A stretch of DNA of 13,170 nt, from positions 1 to 13,170 of the forward strand of contig CAMODS010000015.1 of the NCBI GenBank assembly GCA_946611525.1, written 5' to 3'. Shown in pieces: positions 7,736 through 13,170 of the stretch (position 1 is the stretch's first letter; the number at the start of each line of letters is the position of its first letter). The notes beneath the pieces were generated by a model. That model was not told where the DNA came from. It saw only the letters and a program-made list of their open reading frames with translations, and did no database searches. The position numbers and the translations under genes are program-made. Origin of the DNA: an uncultured Lachnospiraceae bacterium. Its GTDB lineage: Bacteria; Bacillota; Clostridia; Lachnospirales; Lachnospiraceae.

Positions 7736-7771
7736 TCAGGGCCCGGCTTTCGCCGAGCCCTGGAGTTTCAT
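7736..7771 (-). CDS. Possible leader peptide (uORF, 11 aa)
   Basis: An ATG at 7771 opens a 12-codon frame, MKLQGSAKAGP, ending in tandem stops TGA-TAA, 22 nt before the ATG of the double-receiver gene. A weak AAAGG stands 7 nt before the start. Almost the whole GNRA hairpin at 7737-7762 lies inside this frame, so a ribosome translating it would melt the hairpin. No run of regulatory codons stands out. It may be a chance ORF. Confidence 0.35.
   Translation of the reverse strand: MKLQGSAKAGP
7737..7762 (-). promoter_or_regulatory. GNRA-tetraloop hairpin upstream of the first operon gene
   Basis: On the minus strand an 11-bp stem (CAGGGCTCGGC / GCCGGGCCCTG) closes a GAAA tetraloop. The one non-Watson-Crick position is a G-U wobble on the minus-strand RNA but a C-A mismatch on the plus strand, which argues that the minus-strand RNA is the functional form. 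It is not followed by a U-tract, so it is not a terminator. It ends 23 nt before the start codon, next to the ribosome binding site. Confidence 0.7.
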
Positions 7772-7854
7772 TACTATGCCTTTTTAAATTTGTACTTTAC
7801 GGTACCCGGTGCCCCGGCTTCTTCTTAAGCGCCCCGGCAACCCTTTAGAAGCCT

Positions 7855-7884
7855 ATTATATCAAAATAATCAGCCACTTTACAA
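7855..7884 (-). promoter_or_regulatory. Sigma-A type promoter for the signalling operon
   Basis: On the minus strand a TTGTAA -35 (7879-7884), an 18-bp spacer and a consensus TATAAT -10 (7855-7860) are present. The -10 is extended by an upstream TGA, giving a TGnTATAAT box. Transcription should start near 7848, about 135 nt before the first gene. Confidence 0.7.
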
Positions 7885-7893
7885 GTATGTATT

Positions 7894-7912
7894 AGGGGGA
7901 CACTGTCCTCTT
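7894..7912. promoter_or_regulatory. Inverted repeat between divergent promoters, possible operator
   Basis: GGACA-C-TGTCC (7898-7908) is a perfect 5-bp arm palindrome about a central base. It extends to 9-bp arms with two G-T positions (7894-7912). It lies 9 bp beyond the minus-strand -35 and overlaps the first bases of the candidate plus-strand -35, a position suited to co-regulating both operons. The binding protein is unknown. Confidence 0.4.
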
Positions 7913-7939
7913 TATAAAATGTATCAAATATGCTACACT
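7911..7939 (+). promoter_or_regulatory. Candidate promoter for the diguanylate cyclase gene
   Basis: TTTATA (7911-7916), a 17-bp spacer and TACACT (7934-7939), preceded by TGC in extended -10 fashion, would start transcription near 7946, about 30 nt before the ATG. The -35 is weak (four of six), so the call is tentative. Confidence 0.4.
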
Positions 7940-7976
7940 AATATTTACGAGTTAATATGTAGCAGAAGGAGTGCTT

Positions 7977-9437
7977 ATGAACCAGAAAAAAGTTGCGGAC
8001 AGCATTGATAACAGTATCGGACAGTTTGTCGCCGAGGCAAGTATGGCTGTAGATGACGTTACACCTTTATTAGATATATCCGACTACCCCGAGGATATGC
8101 ATGACATCATCGTCGAATGTAACAAAAGGATCGACGAGGCAAACAACAAATACCGTATCGCCAGATACAGAGAGGACATGTTTGCCAAGGGACTAAAAGC
8201 AGGTATGTATTTCTGCGCCTTTGATCGCAACGAAAACATGCTCAGTTTTGAGTTCAATGATGAGACAAGAAAGATGCTTGGCTATGAAGGACTTAATGAT
8301 CTGCCCAATGAGTTTGACAGCTGGGTAAAGACTCTGGTGCCGGAGGAGCGTGACAGCATAGTCAAGCTGTTTTGGGATTCCGTCAGTGCGCACCGCGAGC
8401 TGCCGGACATCACCCACGCTACCTATCGCATGCAAAAAAAGGACGGCAGTATCATCTGGGTCACAGGAGCGGGAAGATTTATCCGACGTCCGGATGACGG
8501 TTCCCTGGAGATCTATATGGGCTGCTATCGTGATATTACTGCTCAGCAGGAGCTGGAGGAATATCTGAAGATCATCGAGGCTATCAGCAAGGTCTTCAAT
8601 TTCTCCATGTTTATTGATGTCAGTGACATGAGCTACCGCATGATAAGTACCAACGAATATGTGGAGATGGCCCCCAAGGATCCTGATGCCCTTCAGTTCT
8701 TAAAGAACAACGTGGCCGCAACAGTAGCCGAGAGTTTCCGCGCGGATCTGTATGAGTGGCTGGACAAGGATACTATCCTTACCGCTATCGAAGAACAGGG
8801 ATCCACCAGCAAGGAGTTTTACAGCGAGAGCGCAAACCGCTGGTATGACGGTATATTTATGGTAGGCGACAGGAATGATGACGGCAGCATCGCTCACATC
8901 GTATACGGCTGTCAGGATACCACCGAAGCCAAGCTGCAGAGCCTGGCCCAGCAGAAAAAGATCTCCGAGTTTGAAACAGAGATATATATCGATTCTCTTT
9001 CCAAGATCCACAATAGGAAGTTCCTTGATGAAAAGCTGGTCTATGAGCCCTGCAAGGCCGTTGTTATGGCTGACATCGATCTTTTTAAGACTATCAATGA
9101 CACCGCCGGCCATCAGTGCGGCGATGAAGTGATCAAAGAGGTTGCAGGGATACTTGATCAGTCTGTTGGAGAAGATAACGTAGTCATCCGCTACGGCGGC
9201 GACGAATTTTTAATGGTGTTTTTCGATATAACCAAAAAAGGCCTGGAAAAGAAGCTGGCTTCCCTTAAGCCTGCACTTAAAAGTATAAAAGCTGTAAGCA
9301 GTCACGATATAACGATAACCATGAGCTTTGGCGGAGTATACGGAACAGAGCTTGTCAATAATCTGATCCAGACCGCAGACAAGGCACTGTACGAAGCAAA
9401 AAAGACACGGGATGCCTATACGATAATCGAGTTATAA
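7977..9437 (+). CDS. PAS-PAS-GGDEF diguanylate cyclase
   Basis: The ATG at 7977 is chosen because AAGGAG (7966-7971) lies 5 nt upstream. An in-frame GTG at 7971 overlaps that site. The 486-residue protein has no membrane segment and should be cytosolic. A first PAS domain (about 60-190) ends in MGCYRDIT, and a second (about 200-318) ends in VYGCQDTT. A short coil then leads to a GGDEF domain from about 335. The domain keeps the DSLSKIHNR entry motif, the metal-binding D366 (ADIDLFK) and an intact RYGGDEF (407-411), so it should make cyclic di-GMP from two GTP. The allosteric RxxD inhibition site expected just before the motif is absent (G, N at those places). There is no EAL domain. It is divergent from the phosphorelay operon across a shared control region and ends in tandem stops TAA-TGA. 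Confidence 0.92.
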   Translation: MNQKKVADSIDNSIGQFVAEASMAVDDVTPLLDISDYPEDMHDIIVECNKRIDEANNKYRIARYREDMFAKGLKAGMYFCAFDRNENMLSFEFNDETRKMLGYEGLNDLPNEFDSWVKTLVPEERDSIVKLFWDSVSAHRELPDITHATYRMQKKDGSIIWVTGAGRFIRRPDDGSLEIYMGCYRDITAQQELEEYLKIIEAISKVFNFSMFIDVSDMSYRMISTNEYVEMAPKDPDALQFLKNNVAATVAESFRADLYEWLDKDTILTAIEEQGSTSKEFYSESANRWYDGIFMVGDRNDDGSIAHIVYGCQDTTEAKLQSLAQQKKISEFETEIYIDSLSKIHNRKFLDEKLVYEPCKAVVMADIDLFKTINDTAGHQCGDEVIKEVAGILDQSVGEDNVVIRYGGDEFLMVFFDITKKGLEKKLASLKPALKSIKAVSSHDITITMSFGGVYGTELVNNLIQTADKALYEAKKTRDAYTIIEL

Positions 9438-9515
9438 TGATCATGATCCTTCTCGATTTCAGGAATTGTATCTATTTTTTCTCAGGTGCATATATGAAAT
9501 TTGTCAGGACTAAAA

Positions 9516-9550
9516 ATCTCCACCGCATCCTTCGGTGGAGATTCTTTTAT
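9516..9550. terminator. Bidirectional terminator between convergent genes
   Basis: A perfect 10-bp stem (ATCTCCACCG at 9516-9525, CGGTGGAGAT at 9533-9542) with a 7-nt loop is flanked by TTCTTTT on the plus side (9543-9549) and a run of A (9512-9516, U on the minus-strand RNA) on the other. It can end both the cyclase transcript and the nfn operon, whose stop codons lie 78 and 13 bp away. Confidence 0.85.
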
Positions 9551-9555
9551 ATAAC

Positions 9556-10944
9556 TTATACTGTCTCTCCGAAAAACTCCCGGATACCTTTGGCAGCCGC
9601 TTTTCCTGCACCCATGGCCAGGATAACGGTGGCGGCTCCGGTAACGGCGTCTCCTCCGGCAAATACAGCCTTCTTTGAGGTGGATCCGTCCTCTTCTTTT
9701 GCGATGATGCATCCACGTTTGTTTACATCCAGTCCCTCAGTGGTAGATGAGATAAGAGGATTCGGTGAAGTACCCAGTGCCATGATGACAGCATCACACT
9801 CTATCTCATATTCACTTCCGGGGATCTCCACAGGTCTGCGGCGTCCGCTCTCATCGGGCTCACCCAGCTCCATCTTGATTATCTTTATTCCCTTAACCCA
9901 TCCATTTTCATCGGAAAGGATCTCCACGGGATTCTGAAGAAGATCAAAGATCACACCCTCTTCCTTGGCATGATGTACTTCCTCCACACGGGCAGGAAGC
10001 TCAGCTTCGCTGCGACGGTATACGATATGGACCTCGGCGCCCAGACGAAGTGCTGTACGTGCAGCATCCATTGCCACGTTACCGCCACCTACCACAACTA
10101 CCTTTTTGCCGTGGAAAATAGGTGTATCCTGATCCTTAAAGGCCTTCATCAGGTTGTTTCTGGTAAGATATTCATTTGCTGAAAATACTCCCAGTGCCTG
10201 CTCACCGGGAATGCCCATGAACTTGGGAAGTCCGGCTCCCGATCCGATAAATACAGCCTCAAAGCCTTCCTTTTCCATAAGCTCATCTATGGTGGTGGAC
10301 TTTCCTATGATAACGTTGGTCTCAATCTTTACGCCGAGACTCTCCACATTTTTAACCTCAGCGGCTACCACCTCATCCTTGGGGAGTCTGAACTCGGGTA
10401 TACCGTATACCAGCACGCCGCCTGTCTTGTGAAGCGCCTCAAATATAGTCACGTCATAACCTGCACGTGCCAGATCGCCTGCACAGGTAAGTCCTGCGGG
10501 GCCGGAACCGATGACTGCCACCTTATGTCCGTTTTTAGCTGCGGTTGTGGTAGGCTTGATGCCGTTTTTACGTGCCCAGTCAGCCACAAAGCGCTCCAGC
10601 TTTCCGATGGCAACCGCCTCTCCTTTTATACCACGGATGCATACACCCTCACACTGGCTCTCCTGTGGGCAAACACGTCCGCATACAGCGGGAAGTGCCG
10701 ATGACTCACTGATGATCTCGTAAGCCCTTTTAAAATCTCTGTTTTTAACCTGCTCTATAAATGCAGGGATATTTATGGAAACGGGGCATCCTCCCATACA
10801 CTTGGGATTCTTGCAGTTGAGGCAGCGGCCTGCCTCTTCTACAGCCTCATCCTCTGTATATCCGAGACAAACCTCGTCAAAATTCTTTGCTCTGACCTTT
10901 GGCTCCTGCTCGGCTATAGGTACTCTAACATTAACGTCACCCAT
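9556..10944 (-). CDS. nfnB: NfnB / GltA-type NADPH oxidoreductase, FAD and 4Fe-4S subunit
   Basis: The 462-residue protein is of the glutamate synthase small-subunit family (homotetrameric GltA type). The N-terminal domain has two 4Fe-4S cysteine sets (C41, C44, C49, C53 and C88, C92, C98, C102). FAD binds at GSGPAG (146-151), NADPH at GGGNVA (286-291), and the second FAD signature is FAGGDAVTGAATVI (428-441). Because an NfnA partner is encoded 58 bp upstream in the same direction, the likely role is the large subunit of NADH-dependent reduced ferredoxin:NADP+ oxidoreductase. This cytosolic enzyme couples NADH and reduced ferredoxin oxidation to NADPH formation by flavin-based bifurcation. 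Automatic annotation often calls such proteins glutamate synthase small chain, but no large glutamate synthase chain is nearby. TAGGAGG lies 7 nt before the ATG. Confidence 0.9.
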   Translation of the reverse strand: MGDVNVRVPIAEQEPKVRAKNFDEVCLGYTEDEAVEEAGRCLNCKNPKCMGGCPVSINIPAFIEQVKNRDFKRAYEIISESSALPAVCGRVCPQESQCEGVCIRGIKGEAVAIGKLERFVADWARKNGIKPTTTAAKNGHKVAVIGSGPAGLTCAGDLARAGYDVTIFEALHKTGGVLVYGIPEFRLPKDEVVAAEVKNVESLGVKIETNVIIGKSTTIDELMEKEGFEAVFIGSGAGLPKFMGIPGEQALGVFSANEYLTRNNLMKAFKDQDTPIFHGKKVVVVGGGNVAMDAARTALRLGAEVHIVYRRSEAELPARVEEVHHAKEEGVIFDLLQNPVEILSDENGWVKGIKIIKMELGEPDESGRRRPVEIPGSEYEIECDAVIMALGTSPNPLISSTTEGLDVNKRGCIIAKEEDGSTSKKAVFAGGDAVTGAATVILAMGAGKAAAKGIREFFGETV

Positions 10945-11002
10945 TATTATTCCTCCTAAAGATTCTTCGCTTTGCTCAGAATGGCAATCTGTATACTATC
11001 AA

Positions 11003-11884
11003 CTATGCGCAGTTTCCGCAGCCGCCATGATGGGTATCACCCTCCTCATAGGCCAGCTTTTTCCTGCCTTCTTCGGTGGCATACTGCTTCATGCGCGCCA
11101 TGGCAAGATCAAAATCTACCTTGTGTCCGTCAAACTCGGGACCGTCCACACATGCGAACTTGACCTGACCGTCCACTATAAGCCTGCAGGCTCCACACAT
11201 TCCGGTTCCATCCACCATAATGGGGTTCATGGAAACGATGGTATGGATACCAAGCTTTTCAGTAAGCTTGCATACAAACTTCATCATGATCATGGGACCA
11301 ATAGCCACACAGTGATCGTAATGCTTGCCATCATCGTAAAGAGCCTGAAGCTGGTCTGTGCCCATGCCGTGGAAACCGTAGGTGCCATCATCTGTAGTAA
11401 CGTAAACCTCCTTTGCCACAGCCTTCATCTCGTCAATGTAAAACAGCAGATCTTTGGTACGACTGCCCATGATAACAGTGGCTTCAACTCCGTGCTCATG
11501 GAGCCATTTAACCTGGGGATATACAGGTGCGGTACCAAGACCACCGGCAATAAAGACTATCTCCTTCTTTTTTGTCTCCTCCAGATTTTCCTCCAGACAC
11601 AGATCCGAAGGCAGACCAAGAGGTCCCACGAAATCAAGGATCTCATCATTTTCCTGAAGCTCATCCATACGCTTGGTGGATGCACCAATGGTCTGAACCA
11701 CTATGGTTATAGTTCCTTTTTCTCTGTCATAGTCACAAATTGTCAGCGGAATGCGCTCTCCCTCTTCATCAATACGGACAATAACAAATTGACCGGGAAG
11801 ACAGTTTGATGCGCAACGGGGAGCTTCGACATCCATCAAAAAGATATTGTCCGCAAGCTCTTCCTTTCTGGTGATCTTGTACAT
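11003..11884 (-). CDS. nfnA: NfnA, FAD/2Fe-2S ferredoxin-NADP+ reductase subunit
   Basis: The 293-residue protein belongs to the ferredoxin-NADP reductase-like family that also holds dihydroorotate dehydrogenase electron-transfer subunits. RIPLTI (44-49) is the FAD-binding motif, and GGLGTAP (114-120) begins the nucleotide-binding domain. The late segment D225, C230, C233 and C245 fits the Asp plus three Cys ligand set described for the 2Fe-2S cluster of NfnA. The start is set by a perfect AAGGAGG (11891-11897) 6 nt before the ATG at 11884. The frame stays open 30 bp further upstream, but without a good site. The last residues, THHGGCGNCA, add two His and two Cys beyond the conserved core. 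It follows the GTPase gene by 33 bp and precedes nfnB by 58 bp, so the three genes are likely co-transcribed. Confidence 0.9.
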   Translation of the reverse strand: MYKITRKEELADNIFLMDVEAPRCASNCLPGQFVIVRIDEEGERIPLTICDYDREKGTITIVVQTIGASTKRMDELQENDEILDFVGPLGLPSDLCLEENLEETKKKEIVFIAGGLGTAPVYPQVKWLHEHGVEATVIMGSRTKDLLFYIDEMKAVAKEVYVTTDDGTYGFHGMGTDQLQALYDDGKHYDHCVAIGPMIMMKFVCKLTEKLGIHTIVSMNPIMVDGTGMCGACRLIVDGQVKFACVDGPEFDGHKVDFDLAMARMKQYATEEGRKKLAYEEGDTHHGGCGNCA

Positions 11885-11890
11885 TGTTTT

Positions 11891-11897
11891 CCTCCTT
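11891..11897 (-). promoter_or_regulatory. Ribosome binding site fixing the nfnA start
   Basis: AAGGAGG on the minus strand is six bases before the ATG at 11884. It rules in the MYKITRKEEL start over the in-frame upstream start at 11914, which would place this site inside the coding sequence. Confidence 0.85.
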
Positions 11898-11917
11898 ATT
11901 ACTTTACTACTCACTGA

Positions 11918-12877
11918 TCAATTGAAATATACCAGCTCATCCTCAGGTTTTTCAGCGGGTTTCAATTCAATGGCGTGGAGTACGGGACCCTTGCCTTTGT
12001 ATTCTCTGGCGAATTCGTATTTGATCCGTCCGGTAAAATCCACCCATGATTTGTGGGCAACCTTATCGGCATCCTTGTATTTGCATTTCATGCCCAAAAA
12101 CTGAATATCCTCTACACAGCAGGTCATGGCAAAACGACCGGGAACTATGGTGCCAGACTTAAGCATTCCGCTTCCTTCCTTGGGATTGTATATAAGCGCC
12201 CTGAAAGATACCGTCTTGCCATCATACCTCTTGGGATTGTCCATGCAGTCCATAAACCATACAGCATAATCCATATCATCAATATCCAGATGGTCGGCAG
12301 TGATATCGTATGGAAGCTCCTCCGGTCTGTCATCTATGGTGCCGTCCTTCAGCTCATAAACAATCTGCGCCGGACGGTTAATGGCCTTTACATTTGCCCG
12401 AAACTTTCTCTTATTGGTATCATCCGAGCAACGGTTGAAAATGACCACATCTGCCTTGAACATCTGCTCATTCATCATGGTGCGCATGTTGAGCATGTAG
12501 TTTTCAAAGGTGGTGGCATCCACTGAGCAGAGCGCCTGGACGATGGTCCACTCCTTGGGGCCGTCGATCTCGTAAAAAGGCCCCACCTCCCAGGTGCCGT
12601 TGTACTCGATAAAAACTGCCTCCGGCTCGTACTCTTTATCGAGGGCCAAAAGCTTTTCGGCGTTTAGATCATCTTCTTCCTCGATAAACTCCAGATGGCC
12701 ACCCAGCTCTTTTATTTTTTCTTCGTCGTATTCTTCGTCTCCGTCCTCACAGACTATCAGCAAAAAGCTTTTAAGCTCGTTTGCAAAACCGTTTTGAAAA
12801 AGTGTTTCCTTTATAAGGGTGGTCTTGCCGGAGTCCATGAAGCCGAAGAACATATATACAGGAACTTCTTCTCTCAT
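11918..12877 (-). CDS. G3E (CobW-like) GTPase fused to a YcgQ/DUF1980-like C-terminal domain
   Basis: The 319-residue protein starts with a P-loop GFMDSGKT (12-19), placed as in CobW/COG0523 GTPases. It has VFIEYNGTWE (88-97) where family members have an E-x-SG type Walker B region, and NRCSDD (148-153) at the NKxD position. The CxCC metal motif normally present after the P-loop in COG0523 metallochaperones is absent. Residues about 205-319 do not look like a CobW C-domain. They run DGKTVSFRALIY, then GRFAMTCCVEDIQFLGMKC and KSWVDFTGRI. This recalls the C-terminal domain of YcgQ (COG3689/DUF1980), a partner of the YcgR permease, including its R-F-x-x-x-CC motif (C253, C254). Its ATG overlaps the stop of the upstream CobW gene (ATGA). 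A role in metal delivery is inferred, not shown. Confidence 0.75.
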   Translation of the reverse strand: MREEVPVYMFFGFMDSGKTTLIKETLFQNGFANELKSFLLIVCEDGDEEYDEEKIKELGGHLEFIEEEDDLNAEKLLALDKEYEPEAVFIEYNGTWEVGPFYEIDGPKEWTIVQALCSVDATTFENYMLNMRTMMNEQMFKADVVIFNRCSDDTNKRKFRANVKAINRPAQIVYELKDGTIDDRPEELPYDITADHLDIDDMDYAVWFMDCMDNPKRYDGKTVSFRALIYNPKEGSGMLKSGTIVPGRFAMTCCVEDIQFLGMKCKYKDADKVAHKSWVDFTGRIKYEFAREYKGKGPVLHAIELKPAEKPEDELVYFN

Positions 12878-13170
12878 AGTCCAAACAGCTCCTCGATCTT
12901 TTGCTCCTTAAGATCCGTTCCGATAACTACCAGACGACCTGTGTAGTCGGGCTCGCCGGTACGGAGCTCATAGTCACCCTCAACAAAGTCGAAATAGATC
13001 CAGGTGCCGTCTGTGGACTCCACCATTCCCTTTGAACGCAGGATCACACCATAGTCATCCGAATCAGCAAAGGACTTTAATGCATTCTCGATCGCCTCAC
13101 GTTCAAACTTGTGTGGCGTCTCATGTCCCCATGTATCAAATATATCATCTGCATGATGATGGTGGTGATG
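12874..13170 (-). CDS. CobW-family metallochaperone GTPase, C-terminal part (cut by window edge)
   Basis: Only the last 98 residues are in the window; the gene continues past 13170. The visible part starts within a run of at least six histidines, then about 20 residues later gives a CobW C-terminal domain. That domain shows GVILRSKG, TWIYFDF and a final GRLVVIGTDLKEQKIEELF, matching the usual I-x-R-x-KG ... LVFIG pattern. A His-rich loop before this domain is typical of COG0523 proteins that handle zinc or other transition metals. The stop overlaps the ATG of the next GTPase (ATGA), so the two GTPases are translationally coupled and may work as a pair. The P-loop and CxCC region cannot be checked here. 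Confidence 0.85.
   Translation of the reverse strand, partial: HHHHHHADDIFDTWGHETPHKFEREAIENALKSFADSDDYGVILRSKGMVESTDGTWIYFDFVEGDYELRTGEPDYTGRLVVIGTDLKEQKIEELFGL

Larger units (their letters stand above)
7714..7848 (-). promoter_or_regulatory. Structured 5' leader of the signalling operon
   Basis: From the start predicted by the promoter at 7855-7884, the first gene would have a leader of about 135 nt, unusually GC-rich in two blocks. The upstream block holds GCCGGGGC twice with a 20-nt period (minus strand, 7831-7838 and 7811-7818). A GGUUGCC/GGCACC pairing could enclose the region between them. GUAC-x6-GUAC forms a small hairpin just after. The downstream block is the GNRA hairpin at 7737-7762. 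Its left arm (GCUCGGC) could alternatively pair with either upstream GCCGGGGC copy with one bulge, giving mutually exclusive folds. It does not match a riboswitch class I can recall. Cis-regulation is inferred. Confidence 0.45.

Noticed and set aside
7737..7762. The GC hairpin as a rho-independent terminator
   Set aside because: No U-tract follows it on either strand, and no gene ends before it in either direction.
7736..7762. Hammerhead-like motif (CUGAUAA near CGAAAG)
   Set aside because: The core nucleotides differ from the invariant CUGAUGA...GAAA arrangement, and the three helices cannot be formed.
7714..7848. Possible c-di-GMP-I (GEMM) riboswitch before the signalling operon
   Set aside because: A GAAA-capped GC hairpin with GGG and ACGCAGAAAGG nearby recalls parts of the class, but the order of elements and the conserved pairing between the two helices do not fit. 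The start codon also follows too soon.
7219..7848. Plus-strand frame of 209 codons across the double-receiver gene
   Set aside because: It is antisense to a clear receiver protein and runs through the promoter and leader region without any recognisable domain.
7971..7976. GTG start for the diguanylate cyclase
   Set aside because: It overlaps the ribosome binding site, whereas the ATG at 7977 has a suitable 5-nt spacing.
9556..10944. Glutamate synthase small subunit with a biosynthetic role
   Set aside because: No large glutamate synthase subunit is nearby, while an NfnA partner is directly upstream, so the bifurcating transhydrogenase role fits better.
10775..11809. Long plus-strand open frame of 344 codons opposite nfnA and nfnB
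   Set aside because: It lies antisense to two well-supported enzymes, has no ribosome binding site, and shows no protein pattern; it is a shadow of minus-strand codon use.
11885..11914. Upstream in-frame start extending NfnA by ten residues
   Set aside because: A perfect AAGGAGG lies inside the extension, 6 nt before the MYKITRK start, and family members begin with a similar MYKI sequence.

Overview
The window looks like a chromosomal segment of an anaerobic Clostridia species, most probably a Lachnospiraceae (Butyrivibrio/Roseburia-like) bacterium. This is inferred from family knowledge: seven-helix hybrid histidine kinases with Hpt domains, an NfnAB-type electron-bifurcating transhydrogenase, AGGAGG-type ribosome binding sites, occasional TTG starts and tightly overlapping genes. 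No rRNA, tRNA, CRISPR array or complete insertion sequence was seen.

Left part (1-7713, all minus strand). A five-gene signalling operon reads right to left. It starts with a double-receiver protein (6925-7713). A seven-helix hybrid histidine kinase follows (4377-6932), then a TraX-family membrane protein (3625-4350), a second paralogous hybrid kinase (866-3586) and a single-domain CheY-like receiver (508-873). Both kinase/receiver pairs overlap by exactly 8 bp, and the TraX gene sits between the two pairs. No gene in the operon encodes a DNA-binding output domain. Beyond it lie a short minus-strand ORF (202-384) of unknown function, resembling the C-terminal tail of Rpn/PD-(D/E)XK proteins, and a good terminator (101-125).

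Centre (7714-9555). A 263 bp divergent intergenic region carries a strong minus-strand promoter for the signalling operon. It is followed by a leader of about 135 nt with a GNRA-capped GC-rich hairpin lying inside an 11-codon upstream ORF. An inverted repeat and a weaker plus-strand promoter face a PAS-PAS-GGDEF diguanylate cyclase (7977-9437). The shared control region suggests that the phosphorelay and c-di-GMP synthesis belong to one response, with TraX as a possible surface-modifying effector. The cyclase transcript and the next minus-strand operon meet at a bidirectional terminator (9516-9542).

Right part (9556-13170, minus strand). This is a metal/redox operon. A CobW-type metallochaperone GTPase enters from the right edge (only its last 98 residues are present, starting in a His run). 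It overlaps a second G3E-type GTPase that lacks the CxCC metal motif and carries a C-terminal domain resembling the YcgQ/DUF1980 family. These are followed by nfnA and nfnB, the FAD/iron-sulfur subunits of NADH-dependent reduced ferredoxin:NADP+ oxidoreductase, which supply NADPH and balance ferredoxin.

The most unusual items are the GTPase/YcgQ-like fusion next to nfnAB, the structured leader with its upstream ORF, and the symmetric two-kinase phosphorelay with TraX in the middle.
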